From positions 1-51,889 of the forward strand of contig NZ_LQAQ01000107.1 in NCBI RefSeq assembly GCF_001583495.1: a stretch of 51,889 nucleotides of DNA, in the 5' to 3' direction. Position numbers and translations under genes: made by a program. Below are positions 37,934 through 46,970 of this stretch, one piece after another; the first letter of the stretch is position 1; every line of letters begins with the position of its first letter. The notes under the pieces were generated by a model. That model searched no databases and had not been told where the DNA came from. It saw only the letters and a list, made by a program, of their open reading frames with translations. Source of the DNA: Flammeovirga sp. SJP92 (GTDB taxonomy: Bacteria > Bacteroidota > Bacteroidia > Cytophagales > Flammeovirgaceae).

Positions 37934-38650
37934 TTATTTCAAAAGGAAGTTGAAATCATCCTCAGGAGTTAATTCATAAGGTGTTTTCCCTTGCTCAAAA
38001 ATTCTTGCAGAAAGAGGTCCTTCCAAGCGAATGTAATCGCCTTCAACCCTTAACCATGAACCTTCACGAAGTCCAACTACTATCTGATCATTGTAAGTGT
38101 GGAATTCTTTAATTCTAGTTTCTCTTGTTTCCCCCATATGTTTTGAGGTTGGATCTGGATCTAAGTAATGCGGGTTCAAGTTAAACGGCACCAAACCCAA
38201 AGCATCTAAAGTTGCCGGGTGTGCAATAGGCATATCGTTGGTGGTATTAATAGTAAGGCCTGTGATATTAGAGCCTGCACTTGTTCCCATATACTTCATG
38301 CCTTCACTTACTCTTGTTTTGATCGTTTCAATCAAACCTAATTTTTGTAATTGATCTAACAATACGAAAGTATTTCCACCACCGGTGAAAACTCCTGAAG
38401 CAACAGCTAAAGCTGATTTCGGATCTTCAAACTCGTGTAACCCTCTCATTTTAAAACCAAGTGCATTGAACTTTTTAGCGGCTATTGCAGTGTATTCATC
38501 ATGAGAAATTCCACCTGGGCGTGCAAATGGGATAAAAATTACTTCATTGGCTCCTTCAAAGAAGGATTGAATCGTTTCCTCACAATAGGATAAATAAGGT
38601 TTTCCATGTACTGTAGAGGTACTTACTATTAATAAGTTTCTTTCATTCAT
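37934..38650 (-). CDS. pepE: Peptidase E (alpha-aspartyl dipeptidase)
   Basis: The 238-residue protein matches the S51 family. The nucleophile elbow GTSAGS has Ser124 (E. coli PepE uses Ser120), preceded by GGGNTFVLL at about 90-98 and followed by INTTNDMPI and LNPHYLDPDP. The length matches the family's ~230 residues. It cleaves dipeptides with an N-terminal aspartate in the cytoplasm. It is a single gene with 250 bases before the J-domain start on one side and 374 bases to its right. Confidence 0.85.
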   Translation of the reverse strand: MNERNLLIVSTSTVHGKPYLSYCEETIQSFFEGANEVIFIPFARPGGISHDEYTAIAAKKFNALGFKMRGLHEFEDPKSALAVASGVFTGGGNTFVLLDQLQKLGLIETIKTRVSEGMKYMGTSAGSNITGLTINTTNDMPIAHPATLDALGLVPFNLNPHYLDPDPTSKHMGETRETRIKEFHTYNDQIVVGLREGSWLRVEGDYIRLEGPLSARIFEQGKTPYELTPEDDFNFLLK

Positions 38651-39024
38651 AACACTAGGTTTAGTTAATATGTAAGTACTGGGACAAAAGCAAATGGATA
38701 TTTTATCTTATCTTTTTTACCCTACTCTTTGTTAGATTTTTATAGCTTAACTAAGGCTATGTTCTGTAAATCTGCCTTGATTAGAATAAAAAATATTAAA
38801 CTAAAATCATCCCTTTTCTTCTGTCACAGTACTTAATGTATAAATATATGTGCTTTTATAAAAAAAAGTGACTATCATTAGAATAGTCACTTAGAGTATG
38901 TTTGGAATATATTTTTTTGAAGTAAAAATTTTCCATTTTAGGTTGTGAAGACATTAATAAACTCACGTTCTGAAAGGGTGAATTTTTACTGAAAGACATA
39001 TTTCAAACATGCTCATAAGGCTTT
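38651..39024. other. Intergenic with one terminator
   Basis: No gene is seen. It should hold the pepE promoter and includes the terminator at 38866-38892 for the gene to its right. Confidence 0.5.
38866..38892 (-). terminator. Terminator of the minus-strand gene at 39025
   Basis: AAGTGACTAT pairs perfectly with ATAGTCACTT around a 7-nt loop; on the minus strand it is followed by a T-run. Confidence 0.75.
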
Positions 39025-39519
39025 TTAAGCTGTAATTTTAAAATATCTTTTTAGCCAGGAATTACTTGCTTCTACAATCCATCTTGCACGGAAATCTCCT
39101 AATGTTTGGATGGTATTGTCAAAAATTAAAGTAGAAGGTTTTAATTGGCCTTCAGAAACCATATTTTTTGCTTCGTTCATTTTGAAAGTAGCAACTTTAT
39201 CTTCTTCATTCAGATAAGCCACTGTCGTTCTTTCAAATAAAGACACATTAAGCGAAGATTCAATAGATCGGATAACGCCAACAGATTTATCAATAGAACA
39301 ACCTGAAGCCGCATGCACTCCTTCATCCACTGTTATGACAATAAATTGTCCTTTTTCTATGCTGAAGCTTGCATCCAATTCACTTCCGTGTGCATTCCAT
39401 GTAGAAATAAACTGCTCAAGCAATGAAGTGATGCTTTTTTGTTCTTCAGAAGTGAAGGCTCTATTTGATTGGTAAATCCAAATACGGGAAGAATCCGGTA
39501 GCTGATTTATACTTTTCAT
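39025..39519 (-). CDS. Conserved Bacteroidota protein of unknown function
   Basis: The 164-residue product has the pattern RIWIYQSNRAFTSEEQ, WNAHGSELDASF and ASGCSIDKSVGVI. It matches a conserved Bacteroidota protein often labelled 'ABC transporter ATPase', although no Walker motif is visible, so that label looks wrong. It is cytosolic by sequence. It is followed by a clear terminator and precedes the Fe-S oxidoreductase pair on the same strand with a terminator between them, so it is transcribed separately. Confidence 0.7.
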   Translation of the reverse strand: MKSINQLPDSSRIWIYQSNRAFTSEEQKSITSLLEQFISTWNAHGSELDASFSIEKGQFIVITVDEGVHAASGCSIDKSVGVIRSIESSLNVSLFERTTVAYLNEEDKVATFKMNEAKNMVSEGQLKPSTLIFDNTIQTLGDFRARWIVEASNSWLKRYFKITA

Positions 39520-39601
39520 TTGATAATTCTTTTTTATGCAATATACACTTAGTTTCTAAATGTTTTGAACTGATTGTTTAATAAACTGTTTTAAAGAAAT
39601 A

Positions 39602-39628
39602 AAAAAGGAGCCTTTTGAGGGGCTCCTA
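39602..39628 (-). terminator. Terminator of the Fe-S oxidoreductase genes
   Basis: AGGAGCC pairs with GGCTCCT around a short loop; read on the minus strand it is followed by a T-run. It lies 38 bases beyond the stop of the CCG-domain gene. Confidence 0.75.
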
Positions 39629-39665
39629 ATGGATGAATGATTTGAATTGGTAATATATAGTTCTG

Positions 39666-40466
39666 TTATAATCCTTTTGACTCGGCTACAAGCTCTGCCA
39701 AATCCATTACTTTTACATCTTTCTCTTTTTCTTTGTTTTTGATACCGTCACTGATCATTGTCATACAGAATGGACAACCGGCTGCAACAACTTCTGCTCC
39801 TGTTGAGATCGCTTCTTCTGTGCGCTCAATATTAATATCTTTATTGCCTTGTTCTGGTTCTTTGAACATTTGTGCCCCACCTGCACCGCAGCACAATCCG
39901 TTCTTTTTGCAACGTTTCATTTCTACCAAATCAGCATCCAATGCTTCAATTACTGTTCTTGGAGCTTGGTAAATGTCATTGGCTCTTCCGAGATAACAGG
40001 AGTCATGAAAAGTGATTTTCTTTCCTTTGAAAGCTTCGCCACCATCAACAGAAAGTTTTCCTTCGTCGATTAATCCTTGAAGGAATTCAGAATGATGCAC
40101 TACATCATAATTACCGCCTAGAGCAGGGTATTCATTTTTAATCGTATTAAAACAGTGTGGACAAGCGGTTACAATTTTCTTTATTTCATAAGCATTCAAC
40201 ACTTCAATATTTTGCATTGCCTGCATTTGGAATAAAAACTCATTTCCAGCCCTTCTTGCAGGGTCGCCAGTACAACTTTCTTCAGGGCCTAAAACGGCGA
40301 AGTTGACATTCACTTCATTTAGAATTTTTACAAATGCTGTAATTACTCTTTTATATCTATCATCATAAGAACCGGCGCAACCTACCCAAAATAATACTTC
40401 AGGATGTTTTCCTTGCTCAACCATTTCGGCCATCGTCGGTACTTTTAAGAAATTTGTATCTGTCAT
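39666..40466 (-). CDS. CCG-domain Fe-S oxidoreductase subunit
   Basis: The 266-residue protein has two CCG-type cysteine clusters: GCAGSYDDR with CPHCFNTI, and HDSCYLGR with KKNGLCCGAGGAQMF and GCPFCMTM. These domains bind Fe-S clusters in heterodisulphide reductase HdrB, GlcF and related quinone-linked oxidoreductases. It pairs with the membrane ferredoxin gene 35 bases upstream. Together they probably pass electrons between a soluble donor and the quinone pool; the donor is unknown. Confidence 0.85.
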   Translation of the reverse strand: MTDTNFLKVPTMAEMVEQGKHPEVLFWVGCAGSYDDRYKRVITAFVKILNEVNVNFAVLGPEESCTGDPARRAGNEFLFQMQAMQNIEVLNAYEIKKIVTACPHCFNTIKNEYPALGGNYDVVHHSEFLQGLIDEGKLSVDGGEAFKGKKITFHDSCYLGRANDIYQAPRTVIEALDADLVEMKRCKKNGLCCGAGGAQMFKEPEQGNKDINIERTEEAISTGAEVVAAGCPFCMTMISDGIKNKEKEKDVKVMDLAELVAESKGL

Positions 40467-40501
40467 TATTATGTGTGTCTTTTTTGTCGATGTAAATTGA
40501 A

Positions 40502-41875
40502 TTAGGCTTTGATATTGTCAGTATCTGACTTCTTTACTTCTTGTGTTCTTAATTCTTCACCCCATTTGAAACGATCACTTGCAGCAAAAGCCCAAGGTGC
40601 TTGGTTGTTTTCAATGTTTTGGAAGACCATATTCCATTCTTGAGGTGTTCCCGATTCTTCCATTGCAACATATCTTCTCATTTCTAAAATGATACCAAGA
40701 GGATCAATATTTATTGGGCAAGCTTCAGCACATGCATTACATGAAGTACAAGCCATCAGTTCTTCTTTAGAAATATAGTCACCGTACAGCATTTTTCCGT
40801 CGTCTTGGAATGTACCCCCATTAGCATCTCTGTTTTTACCAATTTCCTCTGCTCTATCTCTTACATCCATCATTACTTTTCTAGGAGAGAGTTTTTTACC
40901 AGTAATATTGGCAGGGCACTGAGAAGTACAACGGCCACATTCTGTACATGAGTAAGCATTCATTACGTTTCTCCATGTCAAGTCCTGGACATCTTTAGCA
41001 CCAAAAGTTGGCATTTCATCAGAGTCACCTTGATCTGTATTCTCGACAGGCATTCCTAACATGATTTTCACCTCATTAGTAACAGATTCCATATTCTCCA
41101 TTTTACCCTTAGGTTCCATTTTCGCAAAATAGGTGTTGGGGAAGGCCAGGAAGATATGAAGGTGTTTTGAATAAGTGATATATACTGAGAATGCAAAAAT
41201 ACCTAATATATGTACCCACCACGCAGTTCTCTCAACGGCTACTAAAGCTGTTTCAGAAAGACCGGAAAAGAGAGGTGCCAAGAATTGACTGATCACGAAA
41301 GTACCTACAATAGGGTAGTGTTCATTTCCCATCTGCTGGAGTACCGCGTCTGAGGCATTCATTGAAAACAACATTGTCATCAAAATGATCTCGGCATATA
41401 AAATAATGTTGGCGTCTCTATAAGGCCATCCCTTCATTTCTTCCATATGAAAGCGGGGGATTTTCAACGCATTCCTTCTTATAAGGAAAATAAAACATGA
41501 AACAGTGACAGCCAAGGCCATTATTTCAAAGAAGCTGACAATGAAATGATAAATAGAACTAGGTATAACGTTAGCAAAAATACGATGCTGACCAGTGATG
41601 CCGTCTAATACAATTTCAAGAACTTCAATATTAATCAAAAGAAATCCTGCGTAAACTGCAAAGTGCATCAAACCTACTAAAGGTCTGTCAAACATTTTCT
41701 GTTGACCGAAAGCCAAACGAAACATGTTTCCGAGTCTTTTTTGCTGATCACCTTTTATTTCTACATCCTTTCCAAGGAATATGTTTTTATAAATAAATGT
41801 AGCTCTCTTGGTTACCAAATATCCTGTAAAACCGATTGCGGCTACAAAAGCGAGCTGTTGCACAATCTGAATCAT
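40502..41875 (-). CDS. Membrane 4Fe-4S ferredoxin-type oxidoreductase subunit
   Basis: The 457-residue protein has several transmembrane helices in its first ~260 residues, an arrangement like the NarI/HdrE-type membrane part. Two 4Fe-4S motifs follow: CTECGRCTSQCP and CTSCNACAEACP. With the CCG-domain protein encoded next to it, it resembles HdrE/HdrD- or GlcF-related complexes of Bacteroidota. It should sit in the inner membrane and exchange electrons with quinone. It leads the two-gene operon. Confidence 0.85.
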   Translation of the reverse strand: MIQIVQQLAFVAAIGFTGYLVTKRATFIYKNIFLGKDVEIKGDQQKRLGNMFRLAFGQQKMFDRPLVGLMHFAVYAGFLLINIEVLEIVLDGITGQHRIFANVIPSSIYHFIVSFFEIMALAVTVSCFIFLIRRNALKIPRFHMEEMKGWPYRDANIILYAEIILMTMLFSMNASDAVLQQMGNEHYPIVGTFVISQFLAPLFSGLSETALVAVERTAWWVHILGIFAFSVYITYSKHLHIFLAFPNTYFAKMEPKGKMENMESVTNEVKIMLGMPVENTDQGDSDEMPTFGAKDVQDLTWRNVMNAYSCTECGRCTSQCPANITGKKLSPRKVMMDVRDRAEEIGKNRDANGGTFQDDGKMLYGDYISKEELMACTSCNACAEACPINIDPLGIILEMRRYVAMEESGTPQEWNMVFQNIENNQAPWAFAASDRFKWGEELRTQEVKKSDTDNIKA

Positions 41876-42378
41876 AATGCTTAAAAAGTTTCTGTGTGTT
41901 TATTGTGTATACTTAACTACTTACATCATAAAAATGTTATGCATGCAGAGTATTTATTACTAATAAAGTACTTTCAATGCGTATTTACAAATATTTAAAT
42001 GTAAATAGTTGAATAAATATAATTACCTAAATCACAACTACTTTGATTTTGTTATAAATAACGTAATAAAAACACTTATTGAGAATGATTCTAAATATGA
42101 ATAATTATTCACTTATTGTACTTTTTGATTATGAATTGAATAAAACATAGAATTTTCTTTCGCATTGCAGGGCGATGTACATTCTACTATTGTTATTTTG
42201 CTATTAATTCCAAAATCGAATCCATTTTTATCTTAAATTGCTGAAAGTAATCAATAGAGAATTTTTTTGATTTGCTGTTTAAGGAATTGTAGAAGAACGA
42301 TTCATAACAAATAATGATAGATGGCTTATTTTACCTCTAGTATATTACTAATTATTCTATAAATCTAAATCAAACAAC
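41876..42378. other. Divergent promoter region, no gene seen
   Basis: This 503-bp AT-rich stretch separates the divergent ferredoxin-type and T9SS plug-like genes and must contain both promoters. No convincing -33/-7 pair, operator or RNA can be assigned. Confidence 0.45.
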
Positions 42379-43701
42379 ATGCTTAAGTTACTTCCCCTTT
42401 TTTTTATCGTCTTATCATTTACAAGTAACCTTATAAAGGCACAGCCGGCAAAGTGGGAGATTGTAACCTCCAAGGATTATGAAAACAAAAAGATCAGGTA
42501 TGCAGATTACGTATATGATCCTAATGTGAGAACGGTTCAATTGTATTCGAAAGGAGGCAGTAAAAGTATTCCTCAGCTCAATTCACCTATTGTCAGTTTA
42601 AATAGACAGTTTCCATTAGTACTTGAATTTGATCTCTTTGGAGATGATGCAGATTATTTTGAAGCAGAAATTGTCCATTGTAATAAGGATTGGACTCCAT
42701 CAGAATTACAGCCTATTGAGTTTATGTCGAGTTACAACTCCTTTAAATTAAACGATTTTGATTTCTCAATGAATACAAGTGTGCCTTATGTGCATTTTAT
42801 GTTTGAGTTGCCTAAAGTGAAAATGTCAGGTAATTATTTATTGAAAGTTTATCATGAAGGAGATAAAGATGACCTTATAATAACAAAAAGGTTTGTTGTT
42901 TATGAAAACACAGCTTCAGTAGCTTCCAAGATGGTTGAAATGAAAGGTAGTGAAAGAAGATATATGCAGCAAATAGACTTTACAGTTAACTACGGAGGAT
43001 TGACTGTCGTCAACCCTAACAAAGATTTTTCTGTTACAATTCTTCAAAATAATAGATGGGATAACTCTATTGTGAATCTTCAGCCACGTTTTGTGAGAGG
43101 ACATGAAAATGTTTTGGATTACAGTTATTATGATGGAGAGAATGCATTTTTGGGAAGCAATGAATTCAGGGTCTTTGAAGTAAGTAGTATTAACACAAGT
43201 GGAGCATCTGTTTCATCAACTGATATTATGAAAAACTTTAGGAAGGTAAGATTGAGAAACGATTTAGTAAGGAACAGAAAGGCTTTTAATCAACAACAGA
43301 ATGATTATAATGGTGGATATGTAATTGGAGCGTTCGGTAAACGTGATTATTGGCTGGAGTCTGATTATATGGAAGTGTTTTTTACTCTAAAATCTGAAAA
43401 ACAATATGTGGGAGATGTGTATGCATATGGAGGTTTTTCTCAATGGCAATTGAATGAAGAGAATAAATTAGTCTATGATGCAGGCCAAAAAGCCTATGTA
43501 GGGTCAGCAATTGTGAAACAAGGAAGATATGATTACATGTATACTGTTGTTAATACATCTAATTTGACCCGTGATGATGTAGAAATTGAGGGAAGTTTTA
43601 ACCTGACAAAGAATGAATATGAGATTTTAGTCTACTACCGAGGACCGGGTGATAGGGCCGATAGAGTGGTTGGATACCGTCTTTTAAAGGCAAATAAATA
43701 A
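42379..43701 (+). CDS. Type IX secretion plug-like protein (DUF5103)
   Basis: The 440-residue protein has a signal peptide (MLKLLPLFFIVLSFTSNLIKAQ) and the layout of DUF5103 proteins: VRTVQLYSKG, then FPLVLEFDLFGDD, VHCNKDWTPSEL and an RVVGYR-type end. In Flavobacterium johnsoniae a DUF5103 protein binds the SprA translocon as the Plug that closes it on the periplasmic side. The length agrees. It supports a gliding or T9SS-bearing Bacteroidota host. The tRNA array starts 152 bases after its stop. Confidence 0.85.
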   Translation: MLKLLPLFFIVLSFTSNLIKAQPAKWEIVTSKDYENKKIRYADYVYDPNVRTVQLYSKGGSKSIPQLNSPIVSLNRQFPLVLEFDLFGDDADYFEAEIVHCNKDWTPSELQPIEFMSSYNSFKLNDFDFSMNTSVPYVHFMFELPKVKMSGNYLLKVYHEGDKDDLIITKRFVVYENTASVASKMVEMKGSERRYMQQIDFTVNYGGLTVVNPNKDFSVTILQNNRWDNSIVNLQPRFVRGHENVLDYSYYDGENAFLGSNEFRVFEVSSINTSGASVSSTDIMKNFRKVRLRNDLVRNRKAFNQQQNDYNGGYVIGAFGKRDYWLESDYMEVFFTLKSEKQYVGDVYAYGGFSQWQLNEENKLVYDAGQKAYVGSAIVKQGRYDYMYTVVNTSNLTRDDVEIEGSFNLTKNEYEILVYYRGPGDRADRVVGYRLLKANK

Positions 43702-43853
43702 TTTATTCATTTTATTTTAACATTTAATTCCTTGAGAAATAATACGTTTACATTGGTTGACAGAAAAAAGTTTTAAAGATACTTGCACAGTTAGAAAAAT
43801 ACCTACACCTTTGCACCGCGTTAAACAAAAACAGTCCTTTTGAGAGACACATT

Positions 43854-43928
43854 CGGGATGTAGCACAGTCCGGTTAGTGTACCTGGTTTGGGACCAGGGG
43901 GTCGCAGGTTCGAATCCTGCCATCCCGA
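43854..43928 (+). tRNA. tRNA-Pro (TGG), copy 1
   Basis: CGGGATG pairs with CATCCCG; the anticodon loop reads TTTGGGA with TGG in the centre, giving proline. The GGTTCGAATCC T-arm is present, the discriminator base is A and no CCA is encoded. Confidence 0.95.
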
Positions 43929-43952
43929 CTTTTGAATTACTTTCAAAGGTAT

Positions 43953-44026
43953 GGTCCGATAGCTCAACTGGATAGAGCAACTGCCTTCTAAGCAGTAGGT
44001 TCCAGGTTCGAGTCCTGGTCGGATCA
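43953..44026 (+). tRNA. tRNA-Arg (TCT), copy 1
   Basis: GGTCCGA pairs with TCGGATC (one G-T pair); the anticodon loop reads CTTCTAA with TCT, giving arginine. The GGTTCGAGTCC T-arm is present and CCA is not encoded. Confidence 0.95.
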
Positions 44027-44062
44027 CTGTTTTTGTTTAATGTTTCTTTTAAAGAAACTTAT

Positions 44063-44137
44063 CGGGATGTAGCACAGTCCGGTTAGTGTACCTGGTTTGG
44101 GACCAGGGGGTCGCAGGTTCGAATCCTGCCATCCCGA
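44063..44137 (+). tRNA. tRNA-Pro (TGG), copy 2
   Basis: Identical by eye to the first tRNA-Pro of the array. Confidence 0.95.
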
Positions 44138-44159
44138 CGATAAAGAACTTTAAAAGGAT

Positions 44160-44233
44160 GGTCCGATAGCTCAACTGGATAGAGCAACTGCCTTCTAAGC
44201 AGTAGGTTCCAGGTTCGAGTCCTGGTCGGATCA
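44160..44233 (+). tRNA. tRNA-Arg (TCT), copy 2
   Basis: Identical by eye to the first tRNA-Arg of the array. Confidence 0.95.
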
Positions 44234-44266
44234 CAATTGAAAAACCATTCCTTCTTAGGAATTCTT

Positions 44267-44341
44267 CGGGATGTAGCACAGTCCGGTTAGTGTACCTGGT
44301 TTGGGACCAGGGGGTCGCAGGTTCGAATCCTGCCATCCCGA
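44267..44341 (+). tRNA. tRNA-Pro (TGG), copy 3
   Basis: Identical by eye to the first tRNA-Pro of the array. Confidence 0.95.
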
Positions 44342-44361
44342 CTAGAAGAACTTTTAAGGAT

Positions 44362-44435
44362 GGTCCGATAGCTCAACTGGATAGAGCAACTGCCTTCTAA
44401 GCAGTAGGTTCCAGGTTCGAGTCCTGGTCGGATCA
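44362..44435 (+). tRNA. tRNA-Arg (TCT), copy 3
   Basis: Identical by eye to the first tRNA-Arg of the array; the array terminator follows 13 bases later. Confidence 0.95.
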
Positions 44436-44448
44436 CTTGTGATTCGAT

Positions 44449-44482
44449 AAGCCGATAACAGCAATGTTGTCGGCTTTTTTTA
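44449..44482 (+). terminator. Terminator of the tRNA array
   Basis: AAGCCGA-TAACA pairs with TGTTG-TCGGCTT around a 4-nt loop (GCAA) with one mismatch, followed by a T-run. It probably ends a single six-tRNA transcript. Confidence 0.8.
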
Positions 44483-44902
44483 TGTTCAAATTTTTATTGA
44501 ATTCTAATTTTCGTTAGTACCTTTTTTAGTAAAAATGATAATACCTTCCTCTTGTTGAATTTCCTCTATTATTTATTTGACTTAATCATTTTCTGATCTT
44601 GTTAAAGTGATATTCAAGTTATAAGAAGGTGGTGTTGTATGTGTTGTTATAAGAGGTATTCTTTGATTGTTAAGATTAAAAAAAATGTACGTTCTAAATA
44701 TAATTTTAGTAAATTTTTATACTGTTTCTGGGTCCGTATTGTTAATATTAAAAGAATAAATATAAATTATTTTATTTTTTTATGAAAAATTACAACCATG
44801 ATTTGCTTTAGATCTTAACAAGTGAAAGCTTTGTGTCGTTGGAATTAATGTATTTTTTTAAACTATTGTTTATAACTAAAACACAACAAATTTATTTTTA
44901 TA
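44483..44902. other. Intergenic, leader of the barrel-protein gene
   Basis: AT-rich stretch without a gene. It should contain the promoter of the outer-membrane protein; no motif is certain. Confidence 0.4.
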
Positions 44903-45484
44903 ATGAAAAAGTCAATCTTAGTTTTACTTTTAGCTCTAGCATCTATTGTTTCAGCAAACGCACAAGATAAAAAATTCACTATTGGTTTAGGTGCAGGTGT
45001 TTCTTTCATGGGTCAAAAAGGTACTTTTGGTGATTTGGAATCAAAGACAAAAGGTACTGGTTTTAACTTCCTTGGTAACTTCTATTACAATATCAACCCT
45101 AAAATTTCAGTAGGTGTTGAATTTGCTTCAGCTGCGGCAATTTTGAAAGAAGAAGGAGAAGATAGCAACGGTTTAGATGCTACAGGAATTGGTAACTACT
45201 CTTTAAAAGGTAAATACCACTTCGGTGAAAATAAAGTTAGACCTCACGTAGGTTTAGGTATCGGTATGTATAATATCGTTCCTGCAACTCAAGGATTCGA
45301 TAGCAAGTCTGCATTCGGTGTATCTCCAGAAGTTGGTTTAAACTTAGGTTTCTTCCAATTAGCTGCAGTTTATCACTTAATCTCGAATGTTAACTATGAC
45401 ACTGGACTTGGTGAAGATTTAAAAGTTTCTACTTCAAACTTTGAAGTAAGAGGAATCTTCAATATCAACTTCGGTTCTAGATAA
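44903..45484 (+). CDS. Outer-membrane beta-barrel protein
   Basis: The 193-residue product has a signal peptide (MKKSILVLLLALASIVSANA, followed by Q) and a mature part of alternating hydrophobic and polar strands: FTIGLGAGVSFM, FLGNFYYNINPKISVGVEFA, VRPHVGLGIGMYNIV and FEVRGIFNINFGSR. The terminal F-G-S-R strand and the glycine-rich hairpins fit a small OmpX- or porin-family eight-strand barrel. It would sit in the outer membrane; its cargo or partner is unknown. It is a single gene with its own terminator. Confidence 0.8.
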   Translation: MKKSILVLLLALASIVSANAQDKKFTIGLGAGVSFMGQKGTFGDLESKTKGTGFNFLGNFYYNINPKISVGVEFASAAAILKEEGEDSNGLDATGIGNYSLKGKYHFGENKVRPHVGLGIGMYNIVPATQGFDSKSAFGVSPEVGLNLGFFQLAAVYHLISNVNYDTGLGEDLKVSTSNFEVRGIFNINFGSR

Positions 45485-45503
45485 TTGTTATAGATATTCC
45501 AAC

Positions 45504-45543
45504 AAAAACTGTTACATAACTTGATTATGTAGCAGTTTTTTTT
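45504..45543 (+). terminator. Terminator of the barrel-protein gene
   Basis: AAAACTG-TACATAA pairs with TTATGTA-CAGTTTT around a 5-nt loop, followed by a T-run. Confidence 0.8.
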
Positions 45544-45720
45544 TGCCTAAAAAATAGCTGATTCAAGAAAATAGCTCTAAATTAGTTCTGAAATTAATCA
45601 AGTGTCAATATTACAATATATAAAATTGGTACTTTCATTATTTCAAGAGCTAATTTTTTTAGCTTACACTAAATTACATCCAAATAACCAATAAATTAAA
45701 CAACACATTATTTAAACACT

Positions 45721-46899
45721 ATGGAAGAAGTATATATCGTTTCGGCGGTAAGGACTCCTATAGGGAGTTTTGGAGGAGCATTATCCTCATTCTCGGCTAC
45801 AGAACTAGGATCTTTTGCTATTAAAGGAGCTTTAGAAAAAGCAAATGTTGCAGCCTCTGAAGTAAATGAGGTTTACATGGGTAATGTAATAGCTTCAAAC
45901 CTTGGTCAAGCACCAGCAAAACAAACAGCATTAGGAGCAGGAATTGGACATGATATACCTTGTACTACGATTAATAAGGTGTGTTCATCAGGAATGAAAA
46001 CGATAATGTTGGGTGCTCAATCAATCATGCTCGGAGATAATGATATTGTAGTAGCTGGAGGTATGGAATCAATGTCAAACATACCATACTATATTCCTAA
46101 AGGACGCTACGGCTATGGTTATGGGCATGGACAAATGTTAGATGGTCTTGTTAGAGATGGTTTAGCAGATGCTTATAATAATCAACCTATGGGTGTTTGT
46201 GCAGATGCTACAGCAGTTCGTTGTGAAATCAGTAGAGAAGAACAGGATGAGTTTGCAATTAATTCCTATAAAAGAACGGCTATGGCCACTGGAGATCTTC
46301 TTTTCAAAGATGAGATTGTACCAGTTAGTGTTCCTCAGAGAAAAGGTGATCCTTTAATGGTAACCGAAGATGAAGAATTCAAAAAAGTGAAATTTGAGAA
46401 AATTCCTTCATTAAGAGCTGTATTTACAAAAGAGGGGACAGTAACTGCAGCAAATGCATCTACAATAAATGACGGCGCGGCAGCTGTGATTCTTGCAAGT
46501 AAGAAAGCTGTAGAGCGATTAGGTTTGAAGCCTGTTGCAAAAATCTTATCTTTTGCTGACGCTTCAAAAGAACCTGAATGGTTTACAATTGCTCCGCCTG
46601 TTGCCGCAGAAAAAGCCTTAAAGAAAGCGGGCTTGAAGAAAGAAGAAATTGATTTTTTTGAAGTCAATGAAGCTTTCTCGGTTGTGACGCTAGCTTTTGC
46701 AAAGGAATTAGGAATTCCATTGGACAAAGTGAATGTACACGGAGGTGCAGTTTCGATGGGGCATCCTTTAGGTGCGTCAGGTACCAGGATTGTTGTAACG
46801 CTTAATGGAGTGCTTCAACAGCAGAAAGGAACTAAAGGTCTTGCTGCAATATGTAATGGAGGAGGAGGAGCCTCAGCCATGATTATTGAAAGACTATAA
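45721..46899 (+). CDS. Acetyl-CoA C-acetyltransferase (thiolase)
   Basis: The 392-residue protein has the complete thiolase active site: Cys88 in NKVCSSGMK, His348 in SMGHPLGAS and Cys378 in CNGGGGASA, positions close to those of ThlA/PhaA. GGMESMSNIPY and NEAFSV boxes are also present. It condenses two acetyl-CoA to acetoacetyl-CoA or runs the reverse reaction in fatty-acid and amino-acid breakdown. It belongs to the atoB/thlA group by motif, but exact orthology is not settled. It is a single gene with a bidirectional terminator after it. Confidence 0.9.
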   Translation: MEEVYIVSAVRTPIGSFGGALSSFSATELGSFAIKGALEKANVAASEVNEVYMGNVIASNLGQAPAKQTALGAGIGHDIPCTTINKVCSSGMKTIMLGAQSIMLGDNDIVVAGGMESMSNIPYYIPKGRYGYGYGHGQMLDGLVRDGLADAYNNQPMGVCADATAVRCEISREEQDEFAINSYKRTAMATGDLLFKDEIVPVSVPQRKGDPLMVTEDEEFKKVKFEKIPSLRAVFTKEGTVTAANASTINDGAAAVILASKKAVERLGLKPVAKILSFADASKEPEWFTIAPPVAAEKALKKAGLKKEEIDFFEVNEAFSVVTLAFAKELGIPLDKVNVHGGAVSMGHPLGASGTRIVVTLNGVLQQQKGTKGLAAICNGGGGASAMIIERL

Positions 46900-46902
46900 A
46901 TA

Positions 46903-46942
46903 AAAAAGGTAAGAGGACTTTTAATTCATCCTCTTACCTTTT
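46903..46942. terminator. Bidirectional terminator
   Basis: AAAGGTAAGAGGA pairs with TCCTCTTACCTTT around an 11-nt loop, between the thiolase gene and the convergent barrel-protein gene. Confidence 0.85.
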
Positions 46943-46970
46943 CTCTTATTCTAAGAAACTTTTTCTTTCA

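Noticed and set aside
39025-39519. ABC transporter ATPase, the label this family often carries
   Set aside because: There is no Walker A, signature or Walker B motif in the 164 residues.
43717-44336. Minus-strand frames across the tRNA array with repeats such as GMAGFEPATPWSQTRYTN
   Set aside because: They are reverse translations of the repeated tRNA genes, a familiar artefact; the tRNA calls explain the sequence.
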